DNA from: Dirofilaria immitis
Taxonomy: Eukaryota > Nematoda > Chromadorea > Rhabditida > Onchocercidae
DNA length: 64,000 nucleotides
NCBI GenBank assembly: GCA_024305405.1
Contig: JAKNDB010000075.1
Coordinates: forward strand, 496,001-560,000
Reading direction: 5' to 3'
The notes beneath the pieces were generated by a model. That model was not told the origin of the DNA, did no database searches, and saw only the letters and a program-made list of their open reading frames with translations. Both the position numbers and the translations under genes were made by a program. Shown piece after piece: positions 38,894 through 51,268 of the stretch. How positions within the stretch are numbered: the stretch's first letter is position 1; each line of letters begins with the position of its first letter.

Positions 38894-41800
38894 AATTGTT
38901 ATTGATAAATAATAATTCAATAAACAGCGAATATAGGTTTAACTTTATCACAGATAATATAGGAGAAAATTATGAATACACAGCTTTATAATGATGAATC
39001 TGAAAATTTGAATAATTTAATGATGATAGATAGGCCTGTAATCAAAATGAAAAGGTTTATTATCATAGGTAGAATAGATGGATCATAGTACAGTTAACAT
39101 TTCAATATGTTAGGCATGCACCGACACGATATTTGTCGCATTTTGTATCAATTCAATCGAGACAAGTATCGACAGGTGAATAAATGAACATTTAAGGTCT
39201 GCCCGTATAATTTTTGAAATGAAAGACCTTAGCAGAAATTTTTCTGATAAAAATAAACAAATGATTATATAACAATGCTTATATTTAATTTTTAGCATTT
39301 TTATCACTATCGTTAATCACTATCTTTTATCATCAACGAATACGAATATTTGATCAATAAAGGAATTTTATAATATTATAATTTTTTAATTTTATCAACA
39401 ACAAATATAATATTTGATGATAATAGATTGATCAATAAAAGTTTTGATTTTTGTTGATTCCTAAAATGTTCAATATTTATTCATTTTTAGCAAAAACAAA
39501 AAAAAAAAAGCAATCATTCTATTTATTCAGAATTATTTTTGATGAGCATTTCATAAATAATATCATTTTATTAAATCATTATCATTATAATTATTTCTAC
39601 TCATTAATCACTATCATTATCACTACTATTAACTATATAAAATTTATCAATAATATTATTGTATTAAGTGAAATTAAACTGAAACATTGCAAACTTTTTT
39701 CTTTCTTTTTTTTTTTTAAAAATGAAAAATGTTCGTGACATAATTGTAATCGATTTCATAAAATAAGTTGTATGAATTTTTCGTTTTTATCATTATCAAC
39801 AATTTATTATCAGTTATAAATAAGAAGGAGCAAATTACAGTAATATTAATGATATTATAATAGCAATAAATATTTGAATTAATAATATTAAATTTCATTT
39901 CATTTTTTTTTTTGGTTTATTTTAAGTAGTAAAACAAGTTTAAATAATGAAACTTCTTGTTTCATTCTTTCATTTCTTTTTATTTGTTTTTTTTTTTTTT
40001 TTTTGATAAGGAAGTAAACAGAACAAAGAAAAATAGATATGATAAAAGAGGAAGAAGAAGAGAAGAAGAATTTTAAGAAATGAATCATAAAATAAATCAT
40101 TGAAAAAAAATGAATTAAAATATTTTTCAAAAATAAATTAATATTAGTGGCTATTTGCATAATTATAATAATTTTAATTAAATGAGCTCTCCCTCTTTCT
40201 TTCTTTTTTCTCTCCCTCTCTCTCTCTCTTTCTCTTTCTCTTCTTCAAGTAATAATAATTTAGAAAAGTTATTTTTAAATTTTACATAAATTATTTGAAA
40301 ATTTAATATTGGAAATGGTAACGAATTTTATAGAAATTATTTGAAAAGTAATAGTTTAGAAATAATGAAATAATTATTAGCTTTTAAAGATAATTTTTTG
40401 ATAAAATGATAGATGATAAGATGATAAAAATAATTTCTTACAACTCATTGGATTAGAAAAAAACTGAATAAAGAGAAAATTAAGCGTAAAAATTTGAAAC
40501 TTAGATGATTAATTTGTTCAGCAATGAATTGAATGTATTAATATTAAATAGAAATTTATGACATATATATTTTGATTGATTGTTGTAAGAAATATTGACT
40601 TTAGATTAATCATGTTAAATTTATTCCAAAAATAAACTTGTTTTCTAATCATATCAATAAATAAATGCATATTTTATGATATGCAAAGATTAGTTTACAA
40701 AAAATTGTTTATAAATGAAGCAAAAATATTATTAAATTAAGTAATTATTAATGGAATAAATTTAAAATTCATTTTGATCATTTTAATAAATACATTTTAT
40801 ACAAATATATTTCGTCTATAATAATAAATTTATCGAATTTATTAAAAATTTTTATTTAATTTTTCGTTTTTTGCTAATTGCTCTTTCAATTGCAAATAAA
40901 TATTTATTTATACTTTTTTTTTTATTTGTTTACAATATTTCAGCTTGATTTTAGATCTTTTTGAAATATATATACATTATCATTATTAGCAACAACAAAA
41001 TGATAATAATAAAATGATAGATGGCATTATTTGATAAATAAAAATGCCAAGGACATCATTTGATCAATAAAATTATCAAGGACATTATTATTTGATAGAT
41101 AAAAATTTCTTAATTTTATGTCAAAATAAATTAATAATATTATTGTTAGAAAAAAATAATAAGATAATTAATTAACTAAATTAAACAATTCGATACTATG
41201 CTATGGATGATAAAAATATTTATACAGATAATATAGATATGAGCTTTATCAAATTTTATCACTATTTCGAAATCTTTCATTATCATTTCTATTAATTTTT
41301 CCTTTTTTTCTTTTACTTTCAAAATATTTTATATCTTTTATTTAATTATATAATTAAATTATTTATAATTTGCATAAATATTTGTTTAATTAAAAGTTTT
41401 TTTAAACGAAAAAATTTTAATTATTCGAAAAGAAAAGAGAAAATATAAAGTAATAAATTTGTTAAATTCTTCATTACAAATATTTGAATCGATAATAATT
41501 TTAAAATTTTAAGACTAATTAAAATTGTTTATTTAAATAAACAATAGCAGATATTATTATTATACATGATAATAGATAAACAAATAAACAAATAAACAAA
41601 CAAACACAAGCAAAGCATTTCAGCAAAACAATATTGAAAGTAATGTGAATGTTATCTGCTTTTATATTAATTATAGTAAGAATAGGATAGAGAATTTATA
41701 GATTTGTAGTTGTAATTAAAAAGTATGACAAGAGTTACTAACTTTGATTCTCGAGGTGAATATACAATTAGGCGGTTAAATAGTATAAAAATGAATTTCG

Positions 41801-42620
41801 CAAGAAAGTAAAAAAGTTTGATAAATGTTAAGGCATTCAGGAAATGCTATTTCTAATATGAATGATAACTGAATGATATGATATGTATATATATATATAT
41901 ATACGAATATTTAATTTATAATAGGCATATTAAAGTTTGCAATTCATTTTCTCTCATTCCTTAAAGGCATGCTGATAGGGGTTGTTGAAAAACTAAAGTA
42001 CAGTCATCAAATTTTTTTTTTTTTGCATTCAATTTTACATTCATCTACAAATATCATTCTGAAATGAAAGATATTAAAGGCATAAGGCATGTTTGTTTAA
42101 GTTTCAAGTTGAACAATTAATAGGTACTATTATTTGTGATTCCATTCAAATTAACAATAGGCATTACAATTTTTAGGCCAATTTTTATTCCATTAAAATC
42201 GATGATAAGTATTTGTTTAAAAAAAGCTAAAATATAAATCCTGTTATTTTATTTCATACATATACTTATGCAAATATTATTTATGAAATAGGCATGTTTG
42301 CTTGAAGCTAACAATATAGGCCTTTTCAGAATAAAAAGAAAAAAAAAGAAATGAAAAAATTTTCAAAACTTTGGCTTTTTTTCTTATTTGGGAAAAAGCT
42401 TTTCAAATAAACTTTCAATATTATTCAAATAAAAAATTCCAAAAGTTTTATTTGAATAGCATTGAAATATTACATATTTTTCATCTTTCTTTTTCTTTTT
42501 ATTATTGATTATGCAAAATGTTTTGTACTTTTTAATATCTTTTTTTTTTTTTTCGTTTTGTTTTGTTTTCTAAAAGAACTAAAAATTATTAGTTATGAAA
42601 TTATGAATTTTTTTAATTTT
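38894..42620. other. Gene-poor AT-rich DNA
   Basis: The first 300 bases still match the region upstream of ZIP copy 1. Beyond about 39200 no gene is recognised. There is a CT microsatellite at 40183-40246, a (TA)n tract near 41886-41903, and a stretch at about 41930-42330 with repeated AGGCAT and TAGGC words. Confidence 0.5.
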
Positions 42621-42624
42621 TTTA

Positions 42625-43010
42625 TTTTTGGAAAAAATATTTATATATTAGCTTTAATTGATAAATAATTGATAATATTTTATCATCAAAGCTTGTTGTT
42701 AATAGTAATTTTTAATTTTAAATTTTATAAACTTTATTTGATCTTTTTTTTTTGGGGAATACATATATATTAGGTTTAATTGATAGATAATTGATAATAT
42801 TTTATCAGCATAATTTGTTGTTAATTTAATTTTTAATTTTAAATTTTACAAAGTTTATTTGAATAACTTTTTTCAAAAAATATATATATATAATAGCTTT
42901 AAATGATAGAAAATTGATAATATTTTATCAGCATAATTTGTTGCTAATTTAATTCTAAAAAAAATTTTTATAAACTTTATTTGAGCATATATATATACAT
43001 ATATAAAGAT
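42625..43010. repeat. Tandem repeat, about 122-bp unit, 3 diverged copies
   Basis: Each copy holds ATATATTAGSTTTAATTGAT, AATTGATAATATTTTATCA, then TTGTTGTTAAT and AAACTTTATTTGA. Starts lie near 42640, 42765 and 42885. An internal (TA)n tract has grown in the third copy. Confidence 0.75.
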
Positions 43011-44199
43011 GATAAATAATTAATTAACTTTTAGATTTTAAGTACTTAAAATTACGCCTAATTTTGTCCAACTTTTAGGTAAATAAAAATAAATTTATAA
43101 AAATTAAATGTAAATTGAGTTTTTAATTATTTTTGTATGTTTTTGATAAGAAATAATATTTATTTCTTTTATGTATTATTTTAAAATTTAATTTATCCGA
43201 AAAATTTATTTTGCCTTTTGATTTCATATCTTTCCTTTTTAAATTAGAAATTAATTAGAAAAAATAAAATATTATATCGAATATTTTGAATAAAATTTAA
43301 TATTATATCGAACAGTAAATGTAATCTTTAAATTAATTAAAAAATAAAAATTCACTTTTAAAAACAAAACAAAAAAAATTTGAAAAAATAAACTTTATCA
43401 TTTAAAGAAAATAAAACTATGACATAGATTTGTGAGTCTTATATGGAATTAAAACTTTATCATATTTAATGTTATCAAAATTAACGGTGCTATATCAAGC
43501 AAGATTTAATTATATTTTCAACATATTTATCTTTATTGGTATACATTTATTTTTTCATTATTCAAATTCGAATTTCGTTTATTATTTTAATTGATTACTT
43601 AAATACAAGCATAATTAAGTTGTCTTATTCATCGATCGTTATTTTATTTCATTAATTAAATTTTAACAGAGCAGATTTTTTTAATTATTAAGTAATTTTT
43701 TTTTATATCTGTAAATAAGTTTAGTTTATTGATGAACTGTAATTGATAATTAGCATACGGCAAATGATATTTTTATGATAAATTAATTGATTAAAAAATT
43801 TGAAAATTAAATATTATTTGTGTAAATAAACATATTTACCTGTTTTCTTTCATTTATATAATATTTACTTGTTTTCGTTCTTTTAATCATTCCTTCCTTT
43901 TAATCGCCCATCAAAATATTTTATCAATTAAATATTATATTTTTCCATGCGTAAAATTCATTTTGATTAATTAATTTTAATAAATTATAAAACTAATCAG
44001 CGATTGATAAATTTTTCATCGCATAGAAATTTGTATTAATTTTAAACATATAATTTTTAAAAAGTTTTTCATATTTTATAAAAATTTAATCGAATTATAA
44101 TGATAGATAATAAAAAGAAAAATTATAAATTTGTTTACTTTTAAATTTCAATCCTTTAATTTATTTGAAATTATAAATTTTAAATTGTATATTTGATAA
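43011..44199. other. Gene-poor AT-rich DNA
   Basis: Nothing was recognised beyond A/T runs and chance short frames. Confidence 0.5.
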
Positions 44200-44860
44200 G
44201 TATAGCATAATATCAGTTTTAACATCTTTTTCTTAAAAATCAATATATATATCTATCATTACTATATTGTTATCATTATCATTATATTATTATTATCATT
44301 CTACATTAGTTCTATTATTATTTATCATCATTATAATTTATCATTATATCGTTATAACTTTAAGCACAGCATAATATCATTTTTGAAATTTTTAAAAAAT
44401 CAATACATCTATTATTATAATATTATTATCATCACTATCATGATATTATTATTAACATAATACATTAGCTATTGTTATTCATCATTATATCATCATAACT
44501 TTAAGCATAGCATAATATCATGTTTAATTTTTTTTCTAAAAAAGTCAGTATGTCTATCATTACTGTAGTATTATCGTCATTATCATCACATTATTATCAT
44601 CATACATTGTCTATTATTATTGATCACTATTCTATATTATTATTTATAATTATATATCATCATTATGCACAGTATAATATTATTTCTACATTTTATAAAA
44701 AGAAATCAATATAACTATCATTATTATATTATCATCATCATTATCATTATATTATTATTATCGTTATACATTGTCTATCATTATTTATCATCATTATTCA
44801 TTATTGTTTATCATTATATCATTATAACTTTAAGTACAGCATAATATCATTTTTGAACAA
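44200..44860. repeat. Satellite-like tandem repeat, about 140-170-bp unit, 4-5 copies
   Basis: The anchor word AAGCACAGCATAATATCATT recurs, with variants, at about 44200, 44361, 44501, 44665 and 44832. Each is followed by a (TTA/TCA)n-rich stretch with TACATTGTCTATTATTATT and ATCATTATATCATTATAACT. The unit length differs between copies through gain or loss in the trinucleotide part. Confidence 0.8.
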
Positions 44861-45986
44861 TTTTAAAAAAGAAAAATGAAATATTTGTGATTATAAATTT
44901 AATCATATCAATATTTTATGTTGTAGGAAATAAATTTATCATTGAAATTATTTTATATTTATCAATAAACTCTTTGATTAATATTTAAAAGATGGCTTGA
45001 TATTTTAACATTTCTATAAGTGATAATAATGCAATATTAATTTGATTAACTTTGCATAAATGATATTGGATAATTTATTTGGAATTTTTGTCGAGAAAAT
45101 TTGGCGAATTTTGATTAATTTTTAAGCAATGTTAAACGTTTGCAAACTTTGATTTATTTTTAAATAATATTAGAATGTTTCGGTATTTTTTATGTTCTTA
45201 TAATAAAAAAAAAAAAAAGAACTATCAAATCTTAATTTAAATTAATTTGTAACTTTCTCTTGTCATTCGTTAAAATTTAACGAACAACTAATTTCTTTTT
45301 TGTTTTTTTTCTTTTAAATTTATTTTCATTTTCTCAGGAAACGTTTATTTATCAAAAATTGCGAATAACTTTTATTTGTAATTGTAAAAGCGAAAAAAAA
45401 ATGATATGATAAATTTTTTAGATATCATTTTATGATCAATTAAATTATGCTAATTTATTTAAATCCATTTCCTTTTCTAATTTAATATTTTATTTATTTA
45501 TTTATTTATTATCATTTCATACTTATATTATTTGATCAAAAATTATTAATTTAAAAAAAAAATTGAAAATTGTAAAACTTAAACAAACAACCATTTGATT
45601 ATTAAATATTTATTATAAAAATTTCAGACAAATATTTAAAATTTGATTATTGCGTGACTCTCGAAATTTAGCGCTTTCTCGACGTTTCCATTAAAATCGT
45701 ATTCTTTCATCTTTTTTTTCCCCTCTTATATTAAGAGATAAAAAGAAAAGTTTAATTTCAATTGCAAATTTAAATTAGAAATATTAAATTAGCAATTGAT
45801 GGAAAAATTAATTTTTCCGTTTTGTACATATTTTTCATCGGTTTCGTTTCGAACTTCTCATTAAATATATGTTCAGTTAATTTGATTGAAATGAAAGAGA
45901 AAGCGAAAAGTAAATTTGAATTGAAAATTTTTATGCGAAAAGTTTAATTTTCATCCAAATATTATTGATTTTTTAAATTTCAATAA
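44861..45986. other. AT-rich DNA and probable 3' flank of pgal-1
   Basis: No exon was recognised. The last few hundred bases are downstream of the minus-strand amidating-lyase stop and probably hold its 3' untranslated region. Confidence 0.45.
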
Positions 45987-48900
45987 TTATTGTTGATCAA
46001 ATAGCGATATTTGAACAATTTGTTTAGGACCAGTTTGTCCAACATAAACAATACCATCATCCGAAATTGCTAAACAATGAGCATTTTCGATTCCCTAAAA
46101 TTAAAAAATAAAATAAATAAATAAACCCAAATTATTATTAATTAATTTTTTAATTAAAAATTTTAAATAATTTTTTAATTAAAAATTTACTTTTATAAAA
46201 GTATTCGCTTTTCCATTATTCATATCCATTACGAATAATTGTGGTTCGATACCTTCACCATCAGATTCGGTAGCACCAACCAGATAATGTCCTATTATAT
46301 CAAATAATATATTAAATTTATAAAAATTCCAATCATTTTGATTATTGATTTTTTCATTTATAGTAATAATAAATTAATCATATTTGATATATAATATTAA
46401 GTATTATATGAATATTTTATATATTAAGTAATCGATTATGATAAAAATTAGATAAATAATATTAAATCATTCTGATAATAATTTTCATTCAACAAAAGAA
46501 AAGAATTATAATAATAATTTATTACTTATAATTGCAATAGTAATTCATTACCTTCTATAATTAAAAAATATATTTATTTCATTTCCGATATTTTCGATTA
46601 AAAAAAAAATTTATTTTGTGACATTATGTTGGATAATGAATTATTAGAATTACGGTAGTTTCTTTTCAAATCTTTTCCTAATCTTATAATTATAGATTAT
46701 TTAGTAAGAGAGAAGAAAAGAAATTGATAAAAAAAAAATATTTCTTACTTTTTCACGAATCGCATAAATTCGACCAACACTTTCCGCTTTTGTAATTAAC
46801 ATTCCGGTCGGCAACGCTCGACGATCATCGGAAATGCCAGCGCTAAAACATTGGATTCGTTCATTTTCACGATCCGCTACGCAAATCAAATTTAAATCCT
46901 CGATCAGTGCTATGGAATGAGGTATCGAGAATTGATTACCAATAGTTGCACTCAAACCTAAAATAATTAGCCTAATTTTATTTAAAAAAAAAAAAGAAAA
47001 AGAATAGTTGTTGTGATAATTTTTGCTTATCTGCTGATAAGCAAAACTATGATAATATTTGTTAAGTAAATAACAAAAATATTTTGCAATTTACTTAAAT
47101 CGAAAAGTTTAATTGCATTGAAAAAAATTTTATTCTTATGAATATTTTCATGAAGAAAAAAAAACAAAACAATGATGGAATTGATTAGGATATGATATAA
47201 TTTTGATAACGATTCCTACTCATTTTATTGATTTGGAAATTTAAAAAAAAAATGATTATCTAAAATTTAACTTTTTACTATAATTTCTGATAAGATTTAT
47301 TTATTTAATTTAAGCTTATCTCTTATTAATTACATAATATAATATGATGATAAATGATCATTTAGAATTAGATTTATGAAAGAAATGATAAAATTATAAT
47401 ATTTAATTAATTGCTAATACTAATTTTGATAGATTTATTAAAATTTAATTTAAATTTTATTGATTGATTAATAATATCCAAAAAAAAAAATGAACCATTC
47501 GGATGACCAAATTCTGCTAGTAATTTGCCATTTTTATCAAATTTCATGATTCGATTATTGCAATAACCATCAGCCACAAAGAAATGTCCATTTTCAGCAA
47601 CTGCTACATCGGTTGGCTTACAAAAATGTTTAGGATCAGAGCCTGGTTGTAAACGTTCACCCAATTTCATCAATAATTTGAAATGTTTATCATATTTGAA
47701 TACCTAAAATAATTTTTTAAAATATTAGCAAAAATTTGAAATAATGAAAAATTCGGCTGAAATAGCAAGATGATTTTCTTATAAACAATAACAATTTTTT
47801 TATATTATTAAATTAGAAATCGAAAATTATTTGAAATCAAATTGAAATGGATAAATTGAGTTTTAATTTATTGATACAAAATTTATTAACAAATTGATTA
47901 AATTAATCATTACTTGATGTAATCCAACATCTGTTAGCCAAATATTATCATCATGATCTATCGTTAGTCCGTGTGGCATATAAAAGATACCTTGGCCAAA
48001 TTCTTTTATAACTACACCAGAATATGGATTGATCACATAAACCGTGGCATTTTTTATTGGACCCAAACTTGCATTGAAATTATTGTATTTATTAAATGAC
48101 CTAAAAATTTTTTATTTTTAAAGAAAAATAATATGCGCATATGTGTAGTTGTGTGAGGCAAAAATATTGAGAATTTTACGTCAAAAGATCGAGAATTTTA
48201 CGTCAAAAAGGTCGAGATTTTTACGTAAAGAAGATTGAGAATTTCACGCGTTGCAATGTATTGTTAGAAATTTGAATGGATTTGTAAATTCTTAGAATTT
48301 TTAATTTTATAACTTTAACTATGACGCTTTGTAGTCTCGACACATACAATTACATCATCATAAGAATGATTATGGGAAAATGTTGATTAGATCGCTTTAA
48401 GAAATATGTTAAGAATTGTTAATTATCATTATGGAAATTATCACTCATTAACATTGTTGATAATCAACGATGCATATTAATTTCAATGTATTACGCATAA
48501 TAATCATTATTATCGTTGTTATAATTATGGTTATTTAATTAAATATCAATATAACACTCACTTGATAAATTGCTTATCAAACAATTTTAAATTAATCCGA
48601 CACATGTTAAGAATTGATTATTTTTTAATTATATTTATTTATTTGTTGAAAGGAATAATTTTTTTTTTTTAAAGTAAACAACTATGAATGATCGAAATTT
48701 TAGCAATAATTTTTATTTAAAAAAGTTAATTAAACGTTATGTTAATTCGAGAAATTAATTGAATAGAATATTTATGAAAAAACATATATCGATTAATATA
48801 TTTTTTATATCAGTCATTATATTTATTATATCGATTATTATATTTCTTATAATGATTATTATATTTATTATATCGATTGTTATATTTCTTATATTGATTA

Positions 48901-50887
48901 TTATATTTCTTATATTGATTATTATATTTCTCATATCGATTATTATATTTCTCATATCGGTTATTATATTTTTCAAATTGATTATTATATTTATTATATC
49001 GGTTATTATGTTTTTTAAATTGATTATTATATTTATAATATCGATTATTATATTTTTAAATTGATTATTATATTGTCAGAAATTTGAAAAAAATTTTGAA
49101 ATGAATGAAATTTTTTACTACAAATTCAAAAATCTCATATATATATATATATGTGATATTATTGATATCGTTTAATTGATTAATTTAGATCTGTCACTTT
49201 CGACGATCAACTATTTGATAAAACCGGTCGAGATCGTCGGAAAAATCGTTTCTCGAAAAGGTCATTAATCAGAAAATATGATTAATCGCGCCTTTATGCA
49301 ATCATTCACTATATGTTGTTGATGATTTCAGAAAGCCTAGCTAATAATTAGCCAACAAAATGCGATATTTATGGCCTATTAAAGATTCAGAAAAAAAATC
49401 GTAATAATCGATAGTTTTATTTATATTGAAATTAATATATTTATTATTATTAGGTAAATTATTTTTATCATCCTTTTAATTTGAAATTGTTTGATTTATA
49501 GAAAAGATCAATAAATAATCATAATTATAGCAAACTTTTTCTTTTATAACAAAGAAAAATCCTGAATAATAATTTAAGTTTAGCATTTCCAGTATTATTA
49601 GGAAGAGAAAGAGGGATGTAGAGAGAGAGAGAGAGAGAGAGAAAGAGAAAGAGAAAGGGAGAAAGAAAGGGAAGGGAAAAATTTGAAACATAAATAAAAT
49701 CTGAAAATTTATTAATTAAATTATCAAAAATTTGAAAATTTTTTTAGATTAATTTCATTCTTCTATTATTATATAAATTTAAATTACATTTGCTAATTAA
49801 TCTATTTGTTTTGATTGTTTTTTTTTTTTTTGCTTCATTAATCTATCATTTAACTATTAGAATGAATACAATAAAGGAATTGATATACTTAGGAAATGAA
49901 TTTGGAATTGATATTAAAAGTATTTCAATTCTATTATATTTAATTATTAGATTTATTCATTATTTAATTATAATTTTTGTGCTTTTTTCTTGCCTAAATC
50001 TATTTCTCAAACAAAATATTTCGTATAAATTCATTGCACCTAAATGAATGATTAAATTTTTGCGCAATAATTTTAATAATTTAAATTTAAGCGGAAAAGT
50101 TTGACTATTTTGCCATACCATTGATTCCATACTCGATCAGCTCTATGAAATGCCAAAAGATATCCTTGTGAATTAATTCCAAGTCCGGTTACTTGTCCAA
50201 TTGTCTTTGATACTGGTAAAATGTAAGCCTAAATTAAAAATGAAATATTAACAGGTATATATATATATATATATATTTAAGAGGAATGGATCAAAGGTAG
50301 CTATGTAATATTTTAAAATTTTATTGAAATTAAGGCATTAAAAGATATAAAAATATATCATTTAATTTAAATATTTATAAGTATGATTAAGACGGTTGAT
50401 TGATAACAAGAAAAAGCAATTTTGTTGAATGATAAAAGCGTTTTATTAAGTGATAAAAATGTTTTGTTAAATGATAAAAGTGTTTTATTAAGTGATAAAA
50501 ATGATTTAGAAGAAAAAGTTTTATAAAGTAATAAATTTGAAAAAGCTTAGATAATTGATAATCAAAAGTGAGAGAAAGAGAGAAAAATGAAGTAAAAAGG
50601 ATTAATTTATTATTGATATTGCTAATTAAAACCTTATCGTTTGTATCATCGAAATCTTGATAATATTGAGATGGAGCGATATTTCGATTTATCATTACGT
50701 CATCATTATCAACATTGCTATCATCATTATTATCAATATCATTAATTCCTCCAATTTGGCCATAAATGCTTTTATAGTTATAATCAAAGTCTGAGTTTTG
50801 AATAGCTTCACCAATGGTTAGTATGGTAATAGTCAATAACAATAAATATAAATAATAATTTCGCATTTTTATCATTTTCTGAATCAT
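45987..50887 (-). CDS. pgal-1: Peptidyl-alpha-hydroxyglycine alpha-amidating lyase (PAL only)
   Basis: Secretory-pathway enzyme that cleaves peptidyl-alpha-hydroxyglycine to the amidated peptide plus glyoxylate, the second step of neuropeptide amidation. Exons in coding order: 50633-50887, 50119-50228, 47914-48100, 47496-47703, 46749-46957, 46191-46291, 45987-46094. About 392 residues. A signal peptide ends near GEA (residues 26-28) and an acidic Asn/Asp-rich propeptide-like stretch follows. The NHL-type propeller segments match the PAL half of PAM: GIFYMPHGLTIDHDDNIWLT, FCKPTDVAVAENGHFFVADG, FSIPHSIALIEDL and NAHCLAISDDG. The three PH/AH histidines correspond to the zinc ligands known in PAL. 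No monooxygenase domain is present, so this is the nematode-style separate lyase. Exons 5 and 6 do not join in phase unless the T5 run at 46749-46753 has one more base. Confidence 0.88.
48150..48250. repeat. Short tandem repeat, about 24-bp unit, 4 copies, in pgal-1 intron 2
   Basis: GAGAATTTTACGTCAAAAG recurs with variation (GAGATTTTTACGTAAAGAAG, GAGAATTTCACGCG). It is intronic and richer in C and G than its surroundings. Confidence 0.75.
48790..49070. repeat. Tandem repeat, 21-bp unit, about 13 copies, in pgal-1 intron 2
   Basis: The unit TTATATTTCTTATATTGATTA occurs with variants (ATCGATTA, CAAATTGATTA). The length is a multiple of three, so both strands show artificial Ile-rich or Asn/Ile-rich open frames. 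Confidence 0.9.
49195..49385. other. Higher-complexity, GC-richer island in pgal-1 intron 2
   Basis: This roughly 190-base stretch (CGACGATCAACTATTTG, GGTCGAGATCGTCGG, GCGCCTTTATGCAATCATTC, GCCTAGCTAATAATTAGCC) stands out from the AT-rich intron of about 2 kb. It contains several short inverted repeats. It could be an intronic enhancer or a non-coding RNA; nothing specific is recognised. Confidence 0.3.
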
Positions 50888-50947
50888 GACAGCATATCAC
50901 ACAAAATGAGTTTACAATTTCTGAATGAAGCAACAGAGTCGAATGTT

Positions 50948-51268
50948 AGCCTAAGGCTTATTTTAGAAATATTAGCCTAAGGCATGCTTTAGGCTATGAG
51001 AGGGATAAAATATAGGCGGGTATGAGCCAAGAGATTGGCTCGAAAAATCGATTTACTTGGCACACGATAAATTTGTTGCCATTACGACAAAGTGCTATTT
51101 CTTGACGTCATCAAACTTTCATCTATTTTATTTTTTTCTCCCTCCCCTCCCCTCTCCTTTTGAAAAATAAAGAAATGAAATAAATAGATTTCGATTATTT
51201 GCTACTCAAATTTTTGGAATTTCTTGCAAACTCTTGGATCTAATTTTATGATAAAAAGAGCCTAGGCT
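50948..51268. promoter_or_regulatory. Repeated AGCCTAAGGC palindromes and a CRE upstream of pgal-1
   Basis: Within 400 bases upstream of the pgal-1 start are an AGCCTAAGGCTT (50948-50959), a 24-nt near-perfect palindrome TAGCCTAAGGCATG...TTAGGCTA (50973-50996), and a perfect AGCCTAGGCT (51259-51268). A consensus cAMP-response element TGACGTCA lies at 51103-51110, 216 bases from the start codon. The CRE is the known target of CREB/ATF bZIP factors; occupancy here is inference. Confidence 0.45.

Noticed and set aside
48755..49064. Ile-rich and Asn/Ile-rich frames on opposite strands
   Set aside because: They are generated by the 21-bp intronic repeat within pgal-1.
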